From Angomonas ambiguus (Eukaryota; Euglenozoa; Kinetoplastea; Trypanosomatida; Trypanosomatidae): 64,000 nucleotides of DNA. Position numbers and translations under genes: made by a program. Positions 1 to 9,950 of the stretch are shown piece after piece (position 1 is the first letter of the stretch; each line of letters opens with the position of its first letter). The stretch is taken from NCBI GenBank assembly GCA_019695575.1, contig JADNSB010000016.1:62001-126000 (forward strand). The letters run 5' to 3'. The notes under the pieces are model-generated. The model was given only the letters and a program-made list of their open reading frames with translations, was not told the origin of the DNA and searched no databases.

Positions 1-1
1 C

Positions 2-682
2 GAATACCGCGCCAATCTTTGGATGACGAATTCAACCCTAAAGGAAATCATTCAAGACCGAAAGACTTTTTCGCTTCCTATCGGGGAGCTGTTAGAGTTT
101 GTAGGTGGGGTAGAGCGACCGGTACTCTTCGGCGATGCCCCCTACTTGCGCCAGTCGTTTGGCAATCCCGTCGGATACCAGTGTGCTGCCCCCCTCATCG
201 GAACCCGTACCAACACCAAGGTGAAGGGGACGTCGTCGAGTGAGGTGGCGGTGTCCGCGTTTATCTTCACACAAAAACCAAGCGAGTATTACTTTAAACC
301 GTACGTCCTTCGTAATAGCCATCATGTGGTGCGGAAGCAGTATGGTTCGAGGGTGAAACCCGCTGAACTGGCCCTCCACTTTCTTCCTATGGAGGCCCAC
401 ATTCCTCAACAGCTGAAACACTTTACGTTTGGCGAGGCTGTGGAGGGGGTCCCCATCGACTGTGATCGGATAGGTCCGGGAACGGTGCTGATTGCGGACC
501 CCCACCTCATGCTAGGCTTTGGTCCTAATATGACCCGTACCGACGAAGTACTGTACCGTATGAACTTTGTACACGAGAGGGCCTCACCGTCTACCAAACC
601 ACCCTCGTGGGTTAGAGGATGGCGATCCTCCCCGAGGGACATCAGTTTCGCCGCTCCGGTTGTATTTCCTCGCTTTTATTAA
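2..682 (+). CDS. Hypothetical protein, 5' end cut off by window
   Basis: The frame is already open at the left edge (codons for E-Y-R-A-N-L-W precede the first ATG at position 23), so the true start probably lies outside the window. About 226 residues are visible, ending in a TAA at 680-682. The protein is globular-looking, basic towards the C-terminus, with no transmembrane stretch. Conspicuous segments are a Gly/Pro-rich APLIGTRTNTKV near residue 65 and IGPGTVLIADPHLMLGFGP near residue 160. I do not recognise a family. It is the first of a same-strand series and is followed by a T-rich spacer. Confidence 0.75.
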   Translation, partial: EYRANLWMTNSTLKEIIQDRKTFSLPIGELLEFVGGVERPVLFGDAPYLRQSFGNPVGYQCAAPLIGTRTNTKVKGTSSSEVAVSAFIFTQKPSEYYFKPYVLRNSHHVVRKQYGSRVKPAELALHFLPMEAHIPQQLKHFTFGEAVEGVPIDCDRIGPGTVLIADPHLMLGFGPNMTRTDEVLYRMNFVHERASPSTKPPSWVRGWRSSPRDISFAAPVVFPRFY

Positions 683-929
683 ACAATTCATTTAATTCGA
701 TTAATGTCGTTGTCGTCTATATTTCTGTTTCTATTTGTACATTTTGGTGAATTGTGTTCTGTCATTAACTGTCGCTTTTTTTTTCTCTCTCTTCCCTTTA
801 CTATCTTCAACAGCTATCCTATCAATGGGAAAAGCACCTTTTATATAGAGCATTCTTTTTTTTTTTCGTTTTCCCTCTTTGCTGAAGAGCAATTCATAAT
901 AAAAAAAGAACAACCACAACCACAAGCAA

Positions 930-3122
930 ATGAGCTCCTGCCATAGAAAATTAGATTTCAAACCACATCCCCAAGGCGGAGAGGAAGGAGGCGATGGGGA
1001 GGCGTGGCTCGTAGAATACTATCCGAAAGGCGAAGGAGAGGGACCTGTTAGCAGTAGCCTAGAAAGGGTACGACCCACACTCGAGGAGTTGGAGCTGAGG
1101 GTGAAGGGAGCCATCGAAGAGGTAAAGCGGATTGAGGAACTGCGGGTGCGCTCCGTGTGGGTAAACTTGTTCGAATTAAGGAAACGCGAGAATAAAGCGG
1201 AAAGGGAGAAGAAAAGGGGGAGTAGGTTACCCGTCGTAGAGCAGCGACGCGTTCCACTGAATCAGCGAAAGATATCTCTCCAACAAAGAAATTTCTTTGG
1301 TACGGATGAGGTCACACAGGATAAGTCCGCGTCCACCCCTCCAGCCAAACCCCCTTTTATTCCCCCCAATCGGTTTCCTTCTCTTCCTCCACTGAGTTCC
1401 TCGGACTACGACCACTTTCACTACAACCTCTCTCAGTCAGTGCTGTTAGCCTCTCGACAGAGTAACGCAAGCGAGCTGCTAAAACACCGTAACGCTGTTC
1501 CTTCTGCTCGACGTCTGTCCCTGCAACACACCGTGAGATCTCGTTTAGGTGTCGACGCAACGACCACCTCCCCAGCCGTGAGTCTTGATCATCGCGGCAA
1601 AGAAGTGGCGTCTGTGGACGACCCCGAAAGCGAGCCCCTTACGTCGATTTCTTTAATTGTGTTAAACATTGCGAAAGACCGTGCCTTGGCGACGCTTTTC
1701 TTGCGACAGACACAGCTGATGGCGTGTCAGAGGGCACGCTTTAGACGGGAAGTACAAGCACGGTATGAGTACTACCGGAAGCGACGTGTGTTACGTCTGT
1801 GGAGAGAGGCAGTGTACTGGTCTAAGCAATTGCGGGAGGAGGAATTGCGACGAATCGTCCACAAGTGGAAATCCTTTGTGCTGATGCGAATCGATCTCCG
1901 GGAAAGAATGATTGTATTCCGAGACAGACTCCAAGAGCGATCCAGGGCGTTTTCAGAGGTGGCCAGGTCAAAGAGGCATCGCCTGTTTTACCGTTGGAGA
2001 GAGTCTTACGTCACTCGTTGCCATCGGCGGGAGCTGTATAGCGAAGCTGACGTGTACTTTGAGGCCAACTCGCGATCCCGAGTCGGCTATGCGCGGGTAT
2101 TTGAACCCAACTACGGTGGTGGGGAAGGCGTTTCCCTCTCTTCTCTCAGCGACCGGTTGGTGCTGCACCGTATATGGAACCACTGGACAAGACGGGTGGG
2201 TCGAAGGAATGTACTGGCCGCCGCCGACGTACTGTGTAGGGAGAGTAGGAAAAAGGCGACTCTGAAGCAGTTTGTCGCACGGTATCGGGGATACCTAGAG
2301 CGATCCGAGGCCGCCTTGGAGCGACGCCACCTCCGGCAACTTGAAAACAGAAAAGAGGCTTCCCAGCTTCGACAAAACACCCCCGCCTTGCCCCGTCACT
2401 TGACGGTTGGGGTTCCACCTCGGAATACTAGTCTGGACATGTACCGTGAAAAGTCCGCACAGCGTATGGGACAGTCCAAGCTGGTTAACACCGCCTTTAT
2501 TCAATGGAGGGACCGCTTTAGAAATGACGTCTCGAGCAGAGTATACCAACGGCACCTGAAGATTACGGTAGTGCAAACGTGGCTGAAAAGGACATTTGGT
2601 CGAATGGAGGAAAAAACAAAGCGACTTCAGACCCTTTCCGCGGTACAGAGAGGTAGTCGTCGGTCGATACAGGAGCACATCGCCGTAGAGATGGATTCTT
2701 TTATGGTGCTGAGGTTGGTGTGGTTTCGGTGGAGGGCGCAGTACGAGGCAACCCATCACCACCGAACCCGCCTTCTTTCTCGTTGCTTCTCCCATTGGGC
2801 CCAACGGTCGGAGGACCGAGGCGTAAGACAGAGCGAAGAGCTGAGGATTCTTCACACGGCATTTTCCACATGGCGACGAAGAGGGCAAGCGAGAGCGTTT
2901 CTAAGGAATGGGACTCTGGTCGCAGACACCATTCGAGAAACCATTCTTTTATTGGGCTGTCTGAGGCGATGGAGGACTCGGTGGGAGGAAGTGAAAACCG
3001 TCCGCTTCGCAACGTCAGTGCTTCAGGATTTGCGATTTGAGAAAACGTGTCGTGCCTGTTTTGAAAAATGGAAGCGAAAAACATTCCCTGTTCCTCGGCC
3101 CCCTTTACTGCAACCCTACTAA
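930..3122 (+). CDS. SFI1-like centrin-binding repeat protein
   Basis: 730 residues from an ATG just after an A-rich leader. The first ~280 residues are Lys/Glu- and Pro-rich. From about residue 288 to 715 there are roughly a dozen helical repeats, each built around an aromatic core such as LRLWREAVYW, FYRWRESYV, IWNHWTRRV, FIQWRDRF, WFRWRAQYE, CFSHWAQR, AFSTWRRR and CFEKWKRK. This Trp-x-x-(Arg/Lys) pattern at irregular 25-60 residue spacing is the hallmark of SFI1 and related centrin-binding proteins of spindle poles and basal bodies. The inferred role is a scaffold at the flagellar basal body or bilobe that binds centrin. The repeat pattern is seen directly; the cellular site is inferred. 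Confidence 0.75.
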   Translation: MSSCHRKLDFKPHPQGGEEGGDGEAWLVEYYPKGEGEGPVSSSLERVRPTLEELELRVKGAIEEVKRIEELRVRSVWVNLFELRKRENKAEREKKRGSRLPVVEQRRVPLNQRKISLQQRNFFGTDEVTQDKSASTPPAKPPFIPPNRFPSLPPLSSSDYDHFHYNLSQSVLLASRQSNASELLKHRNAVPSARRLSLQHTVRSRLGVDATTTSPAVSLDHRGKEVASVDDPESEPLTSISLIVLNIAKDRALATLFLRQTQLMACQRARFRREVQARYEYYRKRRVLRLWREAVYWSKQLREEELRRIVHKWKSFVLMRIDLRERMIVFRDRLQERSRAFSEVARSKRHRLFYRWRESYVTRCHRRELYSEADVYFEANSRSRVGYARVFEPNYGGGEGVSLSSLSDRLVLHRIWNHWTRRVGRRNVLAAADVLCRESRKKATLKQFVARYRGYLERSEAALERRHLRQLENRKEASQLRQNTPALPRHLTVGVPPRNTSLDMYREKSAQRMGQSKLVNTAFIQWRDRFRNDVSSRVYQRHLKITVVQTWLKRTFGRMEEKTKRLQTLSAVQRGSRRSIQEHIAVEMDSFMVLRLVWFRWRAQYEATHHHRTRLLSRCFSHWAQRSEDRGVRQSEELRILHTAFSTWRRRGQARAFLRNGTLVADTIRETILLLGCLRRWRTRWEEVKTVRFATSVLQDLRFEKTCRACFEKWKRKTFPVPRPPLLQPY

Positions 3123-3328
3123 TTTTTTTTTTACTTTTTCTATTCAAGTTTTCTTTTAAAACTACGGGGTGTAAATCCTTATTTGTACTGTTCCTATTCA
3201 AACAACCCCTCCTCTTTTCTCCTTCAACTCTGGTTAAAAAAAAAAAAAAGATTTATAGTATTATTATTAAAGCATATTTTTGCTCTGTGGTTGTGCCCCT
3301 TCAAAGAATTAAAAATAAATAAATAAAC

Positions 3329-4711
3329 ATGAACGACTCCTATTTCTCCGATGCGAACATTCGTAAGGAGCTGGACAAGATGAATGAGGCGGTGGAACGG
3401 TATGGGGTCCAGCTGGATGCCATCAACACCGAACTTACAGTGATTGAGGAGGAAAACCAAAACGATGACGTTAACCGACAGATTATTGAGTACGACGCGG
3501 CAATGGGCACCAACCTCAAAGATATTCCTGCCGAGGACGCCTTGGATACAATTGTGAGGATGCAAAACCAGTTGAAGATTGCCAAGCGCCGAAACCAACT
3601 GCTGGGAAAGGAGAACAGCATTCAGCAAAAGCACCTCCGAGATCGCTCCAACCTACTAGCCCGCACCACCACCGAACTGAACAACATCACTGAGATTACC
3701 GGGTGGCATGGGGATTTCCACGACGTCGACGTCAGCACCACTATGAACTACCAGGACGCGGTACGAGACATGACCACCCTCGCCGCCAAAGTACGGCAAG
3801 AGTTGAATAGCGCTAAAGTCATCATCAAAAAGAAGGAAAATGCCATCGTCAAGCTGCAAGCCGACGCGGAGGTGAATAAAGATTTGGAGAATAAGCTTCA
3901 ACTCTTGTACAATGATATTCGCGTGAAGCAGCGCGATACTCGTGAGGCGGAGGCCAAACTACAGCGAATGATCAACGATGACAGTAACATGGAGAGGGCT
4001 TTAGTGAAGCGAAGTGAGCAGGAGGACAGTGTGGCGACGAGTGTGCAGTACATGGAAAATGACAAGGAGTTCCTCAGTGATGCTGTTTCCGAAATGAAAG
4101 TCATCTGCCGTCGTCAGGACAACGTTATCCGCGCGCAGCTGGCACGACAGCAGCAGCTACAGGCGCGCCTGGATCAAATCATGAAGGCGTTGCGGGAGAT
4201 GAAACTCGCAAAAGAGTTTGAACGCAACGTGGCCAAGTCGGCTCTGGTGCCTTCGGCGTCCCGGGAGGAGCCGGAGGATGTGGAACAGATCCTTCCCGAG
4301 GATGAACACATTCCCATTGACACCTATCGTCTATTGTATAAGGACAACGCCATGATGCGGACTAGCGTCGCTCGCAAGAACATGTTGGTGTTGGAGAAGG
4401 AAAGTGCGATACAGGCGTTAGAATCGAAACTGAATAAATATATAGAGATGCACAATGATTCAGCGACCAAGGGCGACTCCGCACAGGCGAACAAAAACGC
4501 AGAGCTCAGTGATTTGATGGTGGAACTACAGGAACAACACACCGCCCATTTAGCAGAAATTGAAGACCTCACGAAAAAGAATAGGGAACTAAAGATGGAG
4601 TATAACAAACGTACTCAGGAGGCTGAGAGAAAGAAAAAGGCAGCCAAATCGTCCAAGTCTGTGGAAGCGTCTTCCCACTCACGAGCTCCTGCTCGAAAGG
4701 TGAGCAAATAA
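3329..4711 (+). CDS. Coiled-coil protein of unknown function
   Basis: 460 residues, almost wholly charged and helical, with heptad-like spacing through residues ~5-60, 85-125, 150-300 and 335-440. It has no Cys-rich motif and no membrane segment. A break rich in Pro/Glu (around residue 310-330, EEPEDVEQILPEDEHIP) separates the two main coils, and the tail is Lys/Ser-rich and basic. Such proteins are common in the kinetoplastid flagellum and basal body, and the upstream SFI1-like gene is compatible with that, but no specific orthologue is recognised. The ATG at 3329 directly follows an AAATAAATAAAC leader. Confidence 0.75.
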   Translation: MNDSYFSDANIRKELDKMNEAVERYGVQLDAINTELTVIEEENQNDDVNRQIIEYDAAMGTNLKDIPAEDALDTIVRMQNQLKIAKRRNQLLGKENSIQQKHLRDRSNLLARTTTELNNITEITGWHGDFHDVDVSTTMNYQDAVRDMTTLAAKVRQELNSAKVIIKKKENAIVKLQADAEVNKDLENKLQLLYNDIRVKQRDTREAEAKLQRMINDDSNMERALVKRSEQEDSVATSVQYMENDKEFLSDAVSEMKVICRRQDNVIRAQLARQQQLQARLDQIMKALREMKLAKEFERNVAKSALVPSASREEPEDVEQILPEDEHIPIDTYRLLYKDNAMMRTSVARKNMLVLEKESAIQALESKLNKYIEMHNDSATKGDSAQANKNAELSDLMVELQEQHTAHLAEIEDLTKKNRELKMEYNKRTQEAERKKKAAKSSKSVEASSHSRAPARKVSK

Positions 4712-5160
4712 GTTACACAATATTACTATGCTTATTTGTGTGGGGGGAGAAAATAACACTAATACAATAACCCGTTAAACAAGGAGGAGCGCCGTAAGCC
4801 CCTCCTTCCCTACTTCTTTTTTATTTCTTCGTTTCACTTTAAGGCACTCTTCTCGAATTCCACCCTATATACTTGTGAACCCATTCTACATAATAGACCT
4901 AGATACTGTTTTTTTTTTTTTCTTTTTTCCTGTGTACCTCTCTATAATCCAGACGTAGAAAGAAAATAACAGCAACATCAAATTAAAAATACAGTTTATA
5001 CTTCGTAAATCCCTCAAAAAAACCATTGTTTACTATTATTATTGTGATGAATAGTAATGATTAATTTTCCCTTCCTTAAATACTACTATTTATTTTATTT
5101 TATTTTTTGATCCTTTTTTTCCATTTTTTTCTTCTTTCGTTTCTTAGAGTGAATCTGTGA
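4712..5160 (+). other. Intergenic spacer with one hairpin
   Basis: No open frame with protein-like composition. It holds T-runs near 4910-4930 and a TTTTATTTT-rich pyrimidine stretch at 5090-5140 that probably supplies the trans-splice signal for the next gene. A perfect 7-bp inverted repeat (AAGGAGG 4781-4787, CCTCCTT 4801-4807) lies in the presumed 3' UTR of the preceding gene. Confidence 0.6.
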
Positions 5161-6132
5161 ATGGTATCCTGGTTTTCGTTCTCCAAAAACAAAACAGAAG
5201 AGGAGGTGGGTACACCCAGAAATGTTAACGAGTTAGACACCTTCCAAGAGAGGCTGGTACAGAAGGACCAGAATGAATTAGAAAGTGGCAGTACCGTTAA
5301 CATCGGTACGCGGATGCGGAAGAGGGCCGAGGTGTCTGAGCAGGTGGACATCCGCGCGCAGTATAAAAACGTGAACGATATTTCCGATTTGGAGAAACGG
5401 TTTGCGAATGAGTTTAGCAAAGCGGATAGTATTATGGAAACGAAATCCAAGAAGGTGAATATACCTGGTACGTACGACTACGAAGGGGATCGTCGGTTTC
5501 AGATGTGGAAGGAGGACAAGAAAAAGATTAATGAAACGCTTCACATTCATTGGTTAGATAGCACCCTGGATCGCCATACTCAGACGTTGGTGTACGCACT
5601 CCGGATTTTTACCACCATGGGGTTGTGCTATGGAATAGGCAGAAGCGTTTACCTGTACCGTACGATTGATCGGACGTATGCGAAACTTAACGGTCAGCCA
5701 ATGTATAAAATTGCCTTTGACACCATCGCGCTGAATGTGGCAAAAGGTGGCGGGGTGGCGCTTGCGTGCTCTCTAGGATTGATGTTTGGCGACCCGGTTT
5801 CAAAGATGGTGAGAGTCTTCTACACACAAGACGTCACGGCCCCTAAGCGAGAGTGGTACGACGTCACAGCTGCCTTCACCACGGCGGGTGTATTTGGTGG
5901 CATGGCGTTCTGCGCGATGGAGCAAGACGTGTTTTCCCCTAGGGGAATGATGATGATCTGCGGGGCGTCTGTTGCCCTTGGATTTGCAATAGGGCTTTAC
6001 TTGGGTTATAAAGTGTATAGGCCGTTCACAGAGACTCGTGAGGGTTCGGCGTATGAAAGACCTTGGAGGAAGTGGTTCGACCGGTCGATTATTCAAGTCG
6101 GGCCTAGTTACATGCGAGGTAGGTACAACTAA
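5161..6132 (+). CDS. Glycine-rich multipass membrane protein, possibly mitochondrial
   Basis: 323 residues. The first ~125 residues are charged and soluble. The C-terminal half has about four hydrophobic segments rich in small residues: around residues 140-160 (RIFTTMGLCYGIGRSVYL), 185-210 (ALNVAKGGGVALACSLGLMF), 235-255 (FTTAGVFGGMAF) and 262-290 (MMMICGASVALGFAIGLYLG). Glycine-zipper hairpins of this type occur in the Tim17/22/23 family, so an inner-membrane import or assembly role is possible, but I see no diagnostic motif. The start is the ATG at 5161, the first in frame after the pyrimidine tract. Confidence 0.7.
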   Translation: MVSWFSFSKNKTEEEVGTPRNVNELDTFQERLVQKDQNELESGSTVNIGTRMRKRAEVSEQVDIRAQYKNVNDISDLEKRFANEFSKADSIMETKSKKVNIPGTYDYEGDRRFQMWKEDKKKINETLHIHWLDSTLDRHTQTLVYALRIFTTMGLCYGIGRSVYLYRTIDRTYAKLNGQPMYKIAFDTIALNVAKGGGVALACSLGLMFGDPVSKMVRVFYTQDVTAPKREWYDVTAAFTTAGVFGGMAFCAMEQDVFSPRGMMMICGASVALGFAIGLYLGYKVYRPFTETREGSAYERPWRKWFDRSIIQVGPSYMRGRYN

Positions 6133-6376
6133 AGGTTTTAACTCACCGTTACATATATAATATTATTATTGTTAAGTACAGTTGTGGTTTACCAATAGAG
6201 GTTTTACACAGAATTGTATGAATGACTTGACAATTTCTATTAGTATTATTTTTATCACTATTGATGTAACTCTCCCTCCCTCCCCTTTCTCCCCCTTTCC
6301 ACTTTCTTTTTTCTTCTTTTTGGTTATTATAAATTAAAGTCTTTCTTTTCTTTCTATTTAAACGTCTATTCTACCA

Positions 6377-7054
6377 ATGTGCGACTACGTTGCCGACTAC
6401 CTCTCTGTCACTGGCCAGCGCGATAAGGTGATGGCTATCGTACAGTTCCTCCCCATGGCCCTGGAGGGACCCGCCGTCTCCGCTGGCAACCCCGCCCTTG
6501 CGAAGCACCTCCGCAATCTCTCCAACATGGCCGACGGCTACCGTGCCATCACCCGTCTCTCCCTTCTCTTTGATGCCCTTGGCAAGCGCACCCTCACCGC
6601 CCTAGCGAAACCCTCCGGTGATGTGGTTAGCGACCGCCTCGACCAGCTCGGTCACTTCTTCCACACCTTCTACTGCATCTTTGAGAACACCTCCGTCTAC
6701 GCCTCCCACGGTGCCCTCCCCAAGTCTCTCAGTCGCCTCGGCGGTTGCGCCGTCACCTGCTGGTTCTACGTGCTGACCTTTGGCGTGATCAACAACCTCT
6801 ACGCCCTCCTCAAGAAGAAGCTCACTCCCGAGGAAAAGAAGCAGCACCTCGTCACCCTGCTGAAGCTGTCCCTCTTCTGGGTCTTCTCGCAGACGTGCAT
6901 CCCCAAGGGCGGACCGGTCCTTCTGGAGAACGTCAGTGGCCCCTTGGCCCCCCTTCACCACATCCTCCGCAGCATCGCCCCCCGCCACCTGGAACTCTCT
7001 GATTCCATCCGCGGCAGTTTGGGCTTCGTCGCTTCCATGTGCGACTTCTACTAA
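6377..7054 (+). CDS. PEX11: PEX11/GIM5-like peroxisomal (glycosomal) membrane protein
   Basis: 225 residues, the usual size for kinetoplastid PEX11 and GIM5 (~24-26 kDa). The N-terminal amphipathic part has the family pattern of a leading RDKVMAIVQFLPM followed by LSNMADGYRAITRLSLLFD. The middle part has DRLDQLGHFFHTFYCIFENT, and two hydrophobic segments follow (near residues 120-145 and 160-175). PEX11 proteins shape and divide peroxisomes, and in kinetoplastids they are abundant in glycosomes. The codons are strikingly C-ending, which suggests high expression. A second, diverged family member follows on the same strand 650 bp downstream. Confidence 0.75.
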   Translation: MCDYVADYLSVTGQRDKVMAIVQFLPMALEGPAVSAGNPALAKHLRNLSNMADGYRAITRLSLLFDALGKRTLTALAKPSGDVVSDRLDQLGHFFHTFYCIFENTSVYASHGALPKSLSRLGGCAVTCWFYVLTFGVINNLYALLKKKLTPEEKKQHLVTLLKLSLFWVFSQTCIPKGGPVLLENVSGPLAPLHHILRSIAPRHLELSDSIRGSLGFVASMCDFY

Positions 7055-7703
7055 GAACCGGTGTGGGGAGAACACCAAGGCAGCTTCCTGTCTTGGTTAA
7101 GTCAAGGAAAACTAGATTAGGCTTCAAAAAACAACAAACAAACACAAAAAGAAATCAAAACAAAAAACAAAAAAAGACAAGACAACAATCAAAAACAAAG
7201 GCAAAAGCGAAAACAAAAAAAGAATACCTAACGTGACATGATTTTTTTTTTATTTTTCTTTACCCCTGAATCAAAAGAATATTTTATTTCACTTTTTCAA
7301 AAGCTATCGCAAAAGGAAAGTAAGAACAGAACATGTACTAAAGCGCTTTTTATATAGAACCACAAGTGATGCTAACAAGAAAACAAAACATGAGTCCAAA
7401 TAAAGTTTAGTTTTGTGTATGTAGCTAAAAAACTATTAAAAGGAGGGCACACTCAATAAACCTTTATTCTCACTTTCTTTTCTTGTTTGCGCTCCAAGAT
7501 GGTTGAAAGAAAAAACAACAACAACTACTAAGTTGCGCCCTACAGTATGAGGTTATTTTAGGTTATTCCTATGGTTGGTTTTAGTTTGGTTCATTTCTCT
7601 CTTTCTCTCTCTTTATTTACTTTATTATTGTTATTACTTTCTGCTATTCCGGAAAAAGTTTTACTAAACATTAGCACACCAAAGAAAGAAAAAAAAAATC
7701 ATT
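7055..7703 (+). other. Spacer between the two PEX11-like genes
   Basis: A CAAAAACAAAAA-type A-rich stretch covers 7130-7230, followed by ordinary A/T-rich sequence. A pyrimidine-rich segment (TTTCTCTCTTTCTCTCTC near 7595-7615) precedes the next gene. I see no RNA gene or protein-like frame. Confidence 0.55.
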
Positions 7704-8474
7704 ATGTCAATTGATTTTAAAACTGGCATCAATGGAAAGTTAAACGCGTTCTCCAAGTACATCAACGACCGCTCGTGTTTCGACCGGGTGGTTGGGCTAG
7801 TGCAGTTCACCTGCATGACACTGATTGAACCCTCCGCCCGTGCAGGCCAGCCCCAACTCGCCCTCAACTTCAAACATCTGATGGAGCTGGCCAGTACCTA
7901 CCGCCGCCTGACTCGCTTTTCTCAGTGGCCCGTAGTGCTCCCTATCCTCAGCCCTTCTGGCATGAAGGCCTACCTCACACAGTGCCCTTCTCGTGCCATC
8001 GGGGCCCTCCGCATCCTAGCCACCGCCTTCTTCACGGTGTATCTGCTGGGGGAGGAGCTGGCCATCTTTGGGAACCTCGGTATCATAAAAACACACTACG
8101 CAAAGGTGATTAGTCGTTTCCGTATTGTCTGTCTCTTCTGGTCCAACGTCTGTCGCCTCAGCATGAACTATCTGTTACTGAAGGATTTGAACTACGACGA
8201 GGAAAAGGGGGAGAAGGACGAGGAGCTGAAAAAGACGTATCAGAAGCGGGTGTTAGCGGTGTGGGACGGGATCCTAATGACGGCGTTTGCTTATACCCTT
8301 CAAAAGGGGGCTCGACCGGGAGGACCGAGGCATCTCTCGACGGCGCTCCAGAGCGGTAGTCTGATCGAAGTTCTCACCTGTTTCGGCCCCCCCATCTATG
8401 TGGTGCCTTCCACCTTTCAAGGCTTGCTCGGCATTGCCTCCCTGATTCCTGGTCTCCTGTCCAGCTTGATCTAG
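7704..8474 (+). CDS. Second, diverged PEX11-family membrane protein
   Basis: 256 residues. The layout matches the preceding gene: an N-terminal VVGLVQFTCMTLIEPSARAG resembles VMAIVQFLPMALEGPAVSAG, then a helix with ELASTYRRLTRF corresponding to NMADGYRAITRL, a hydrophobic middle (residues ~95-125), a charged Lys/Glu loop (residues ~155-180) and a hydrophobic C-terminus ending SLIPGLLSSLI. This aligned order supports common descent, probably by an old tandem duplication. T. brucei also has several PEX11/GIM5 relatives. The role is inferred to be glycosome or peroxisome membrane biogenesis or metabolite passage. Confidence 0.6.
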   Translation: MSIDFKTGINGKLNAFSKYINDRSCFDRVVGLVQFTCMTLIEPSARAGQPQLALNFKHLMELASTYRRLTRFSQWPVVLPILSPSGMKAYLTQCPSRAIGALRILATAFFTVYLLGEELAIFGNLGIIKTHYAKVISRFRIVCLFWSNVCRLSMNYLLLKDLNYDEEKGEKDEELKKTYQKRVLAVWDGILMTAFAYTLQKGARPGGPRHLSTALQSGSLIEVLTCFGPPIYVVPSTFQGLLGIASLIPGLLSSLI

Positions 8475-9272
8475 TAACACAGTGATAAGAAAAAAAAAAA
8501 AGAGAGAAAAAGAAGAGGCGTAACGCTAATTAATTGCTTATTTTTTTTTTTAATGCTTTCCTTACAACGCTAGTAATATAATTTTTTTCTGTTTTGGTTT
8601 CAGTGGCTTTTGTTTAGTGTCCGCTGTATTCATGACATCGATTGTAGTACTTCCCGTGTGGATTACTGTTCGAAAAAAAAAAAAAGAAAAAGAAAAAGCA
8701 AAAATCCATGATATCTCAATACTTATTTCATGTAGATAAGTGTAGCTGGGGTGAATCTACAAGAAAAAAAAAAAGAATATATGTAATTACAATAGTACGC
8801 AAAACAAAAAAACGACACAATACATGAATTCTTCTACGACAATAGTAGAAACGACCTCTTTAAGATAATAATAATAATAATATGCTTATTTGTTCTCTTT
8901 GTTCTAAATTAATTTATATATACTTTTACCCTTTTCCTGCCCTCTCGCAAGAGCTCAAAACGATTTTTTTATTTATTTTTTTCTAGCGTACTTTTCTATC
9001 AGTCTACTAACTAAATATATAAACGTCGATCAAAAAGTAAACGAAAAGTAATTCCAGAACTAATAAAGTGTTCTTTTTTTTTTTGTTTTCAACTTTATGA
9101 ACCATTTCGCTTCTCTCTCTCTCTCTCTCTCTCTTTCTCCATTACTAAAGTAGGTAAAAAGTATAGGTTAATTTTTCTTTTCCCGACTCTCTTTTTTTTT
9201 CTTTCTAGAAAATAAAAAAAAGTAAAACATAGGTAAATAATATTTCCAACCACTTTATAGCTTTGACGTATC
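8475..9272 (+). other. Long A/T-rich spacer
   Basis: Homopolymer A and T runs are scattered throughout. An (AAT)n array lies at about 8864-8881 and a (CT)n array at about 9111-9134, the latter a likely pyrimidine tract for trans-splicing of the next mRNA. No RNA gene or protein-like frame was seen. Confidence 0.55.
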
Positions 9273-9950
9273 ATGACGGAATACATCAACGATTTGGAAA
9301 ATAGAAAGACGGAGGATCTTCCGCCCATCAACTTAGGTCCGTACGATAATCCACTGTTATGGAATAAGCTGGATCCCTATGGCGCCGACCGTGGGCACCA
9401 GCGCCGCCCCATGACGGTATCACGTGACTTTATGGAGTTACAGCAAGTCCCTATCGTCTACCGTGATCAGTGTGTTCACCGCTGGGTCCCTTTCCAGCGC
9501 TGTCTTCGTAATCTGAAGCCGGTGACGTGGGGGACGGTGAACTGCCATGAGTTTGAAGAGGCGTGGATGGTGTGCCGTTCCTACGAGACCTACCGCATGC
9601 AGCTGCTCAAGACCAAGTTTATGGAGCTCACCAAGGACTACACCGCGGAGGACAAGAAGTTCTTTCCCTCCATCATGTACCTTGGCTTCCCCTATTATAT
9701 GGCCTCGTACTACTGGTCTATGGCTGCTTCAGCGCGTCTTAGTGGGTGGGATGAACGGGATCCGGCGAACCCGGTCATGTGGAAGGAGCCGAACCGATCG
9801 TTGATGCGGGCAGAGTTCAGCCCTACGAACTGGGAGAATGGTACCATGACGAGCGCTTATGGTAATAAACTGATCCCGGATTCGGTGGTGCACGAGGAGG
9901 TGCCAGGGTTCCCATTACCTGAGGACAAGCGTCCTACCTATCAGTCTTAA
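9273..9950 (+). CDS. NDUFB7: NDUFB7-like complex I subunit (twin CX9C)
   Basis: 225 residues. A twin CX9C motif is clear: Cys67 and Cys77 with nine residues between, and Cys91 and Cys101 with nine residues between. The surrounding sequence (YRDQCVHRWVPFQRCLRN, then CHEFEEAWMVCRSYE with an Arg/Met-rich helix after it) matches the arrangement in NDUFB7/B18, a peripheral subunit of mitochondrial complex I facing the intermembrane space and folded through the Mia40-type route. The protein is longer than human NDUFB7 (137 residues), with an extended C-terminus, as is usual for euglenozoan respiratory subunits. Another CHCH protein of complex I or IV is the main alternative. Confidence 0.65.
   Translation: MTEYINDLENRKTEDLPPINLGPYDNPLLWNKLDPYGADRGHQRRPMTVSRDFMELQQVPIVYRDQCVHRWVPFQRCLRNLKPVTWGTVNCHEFEEAWMVCRSYETYRMQLLKTKFMELTKDYTAEDKKFFPSIMYLGFPYYMASYYWSMAASARLSGWDERDPANPVMWKEPNRSLMRAEFSPTNWENGTMTSAYGNKLIPDSVVHEEVPGFPLPEDKRPTYQS

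Noticed and set aside
704-946. Open frame with Phe-rich translation upstream of the SFI1-like gene
   Set aside because: It reads through T-rich spacer and overlaps the next start; composition is that of low-complexity DNA.
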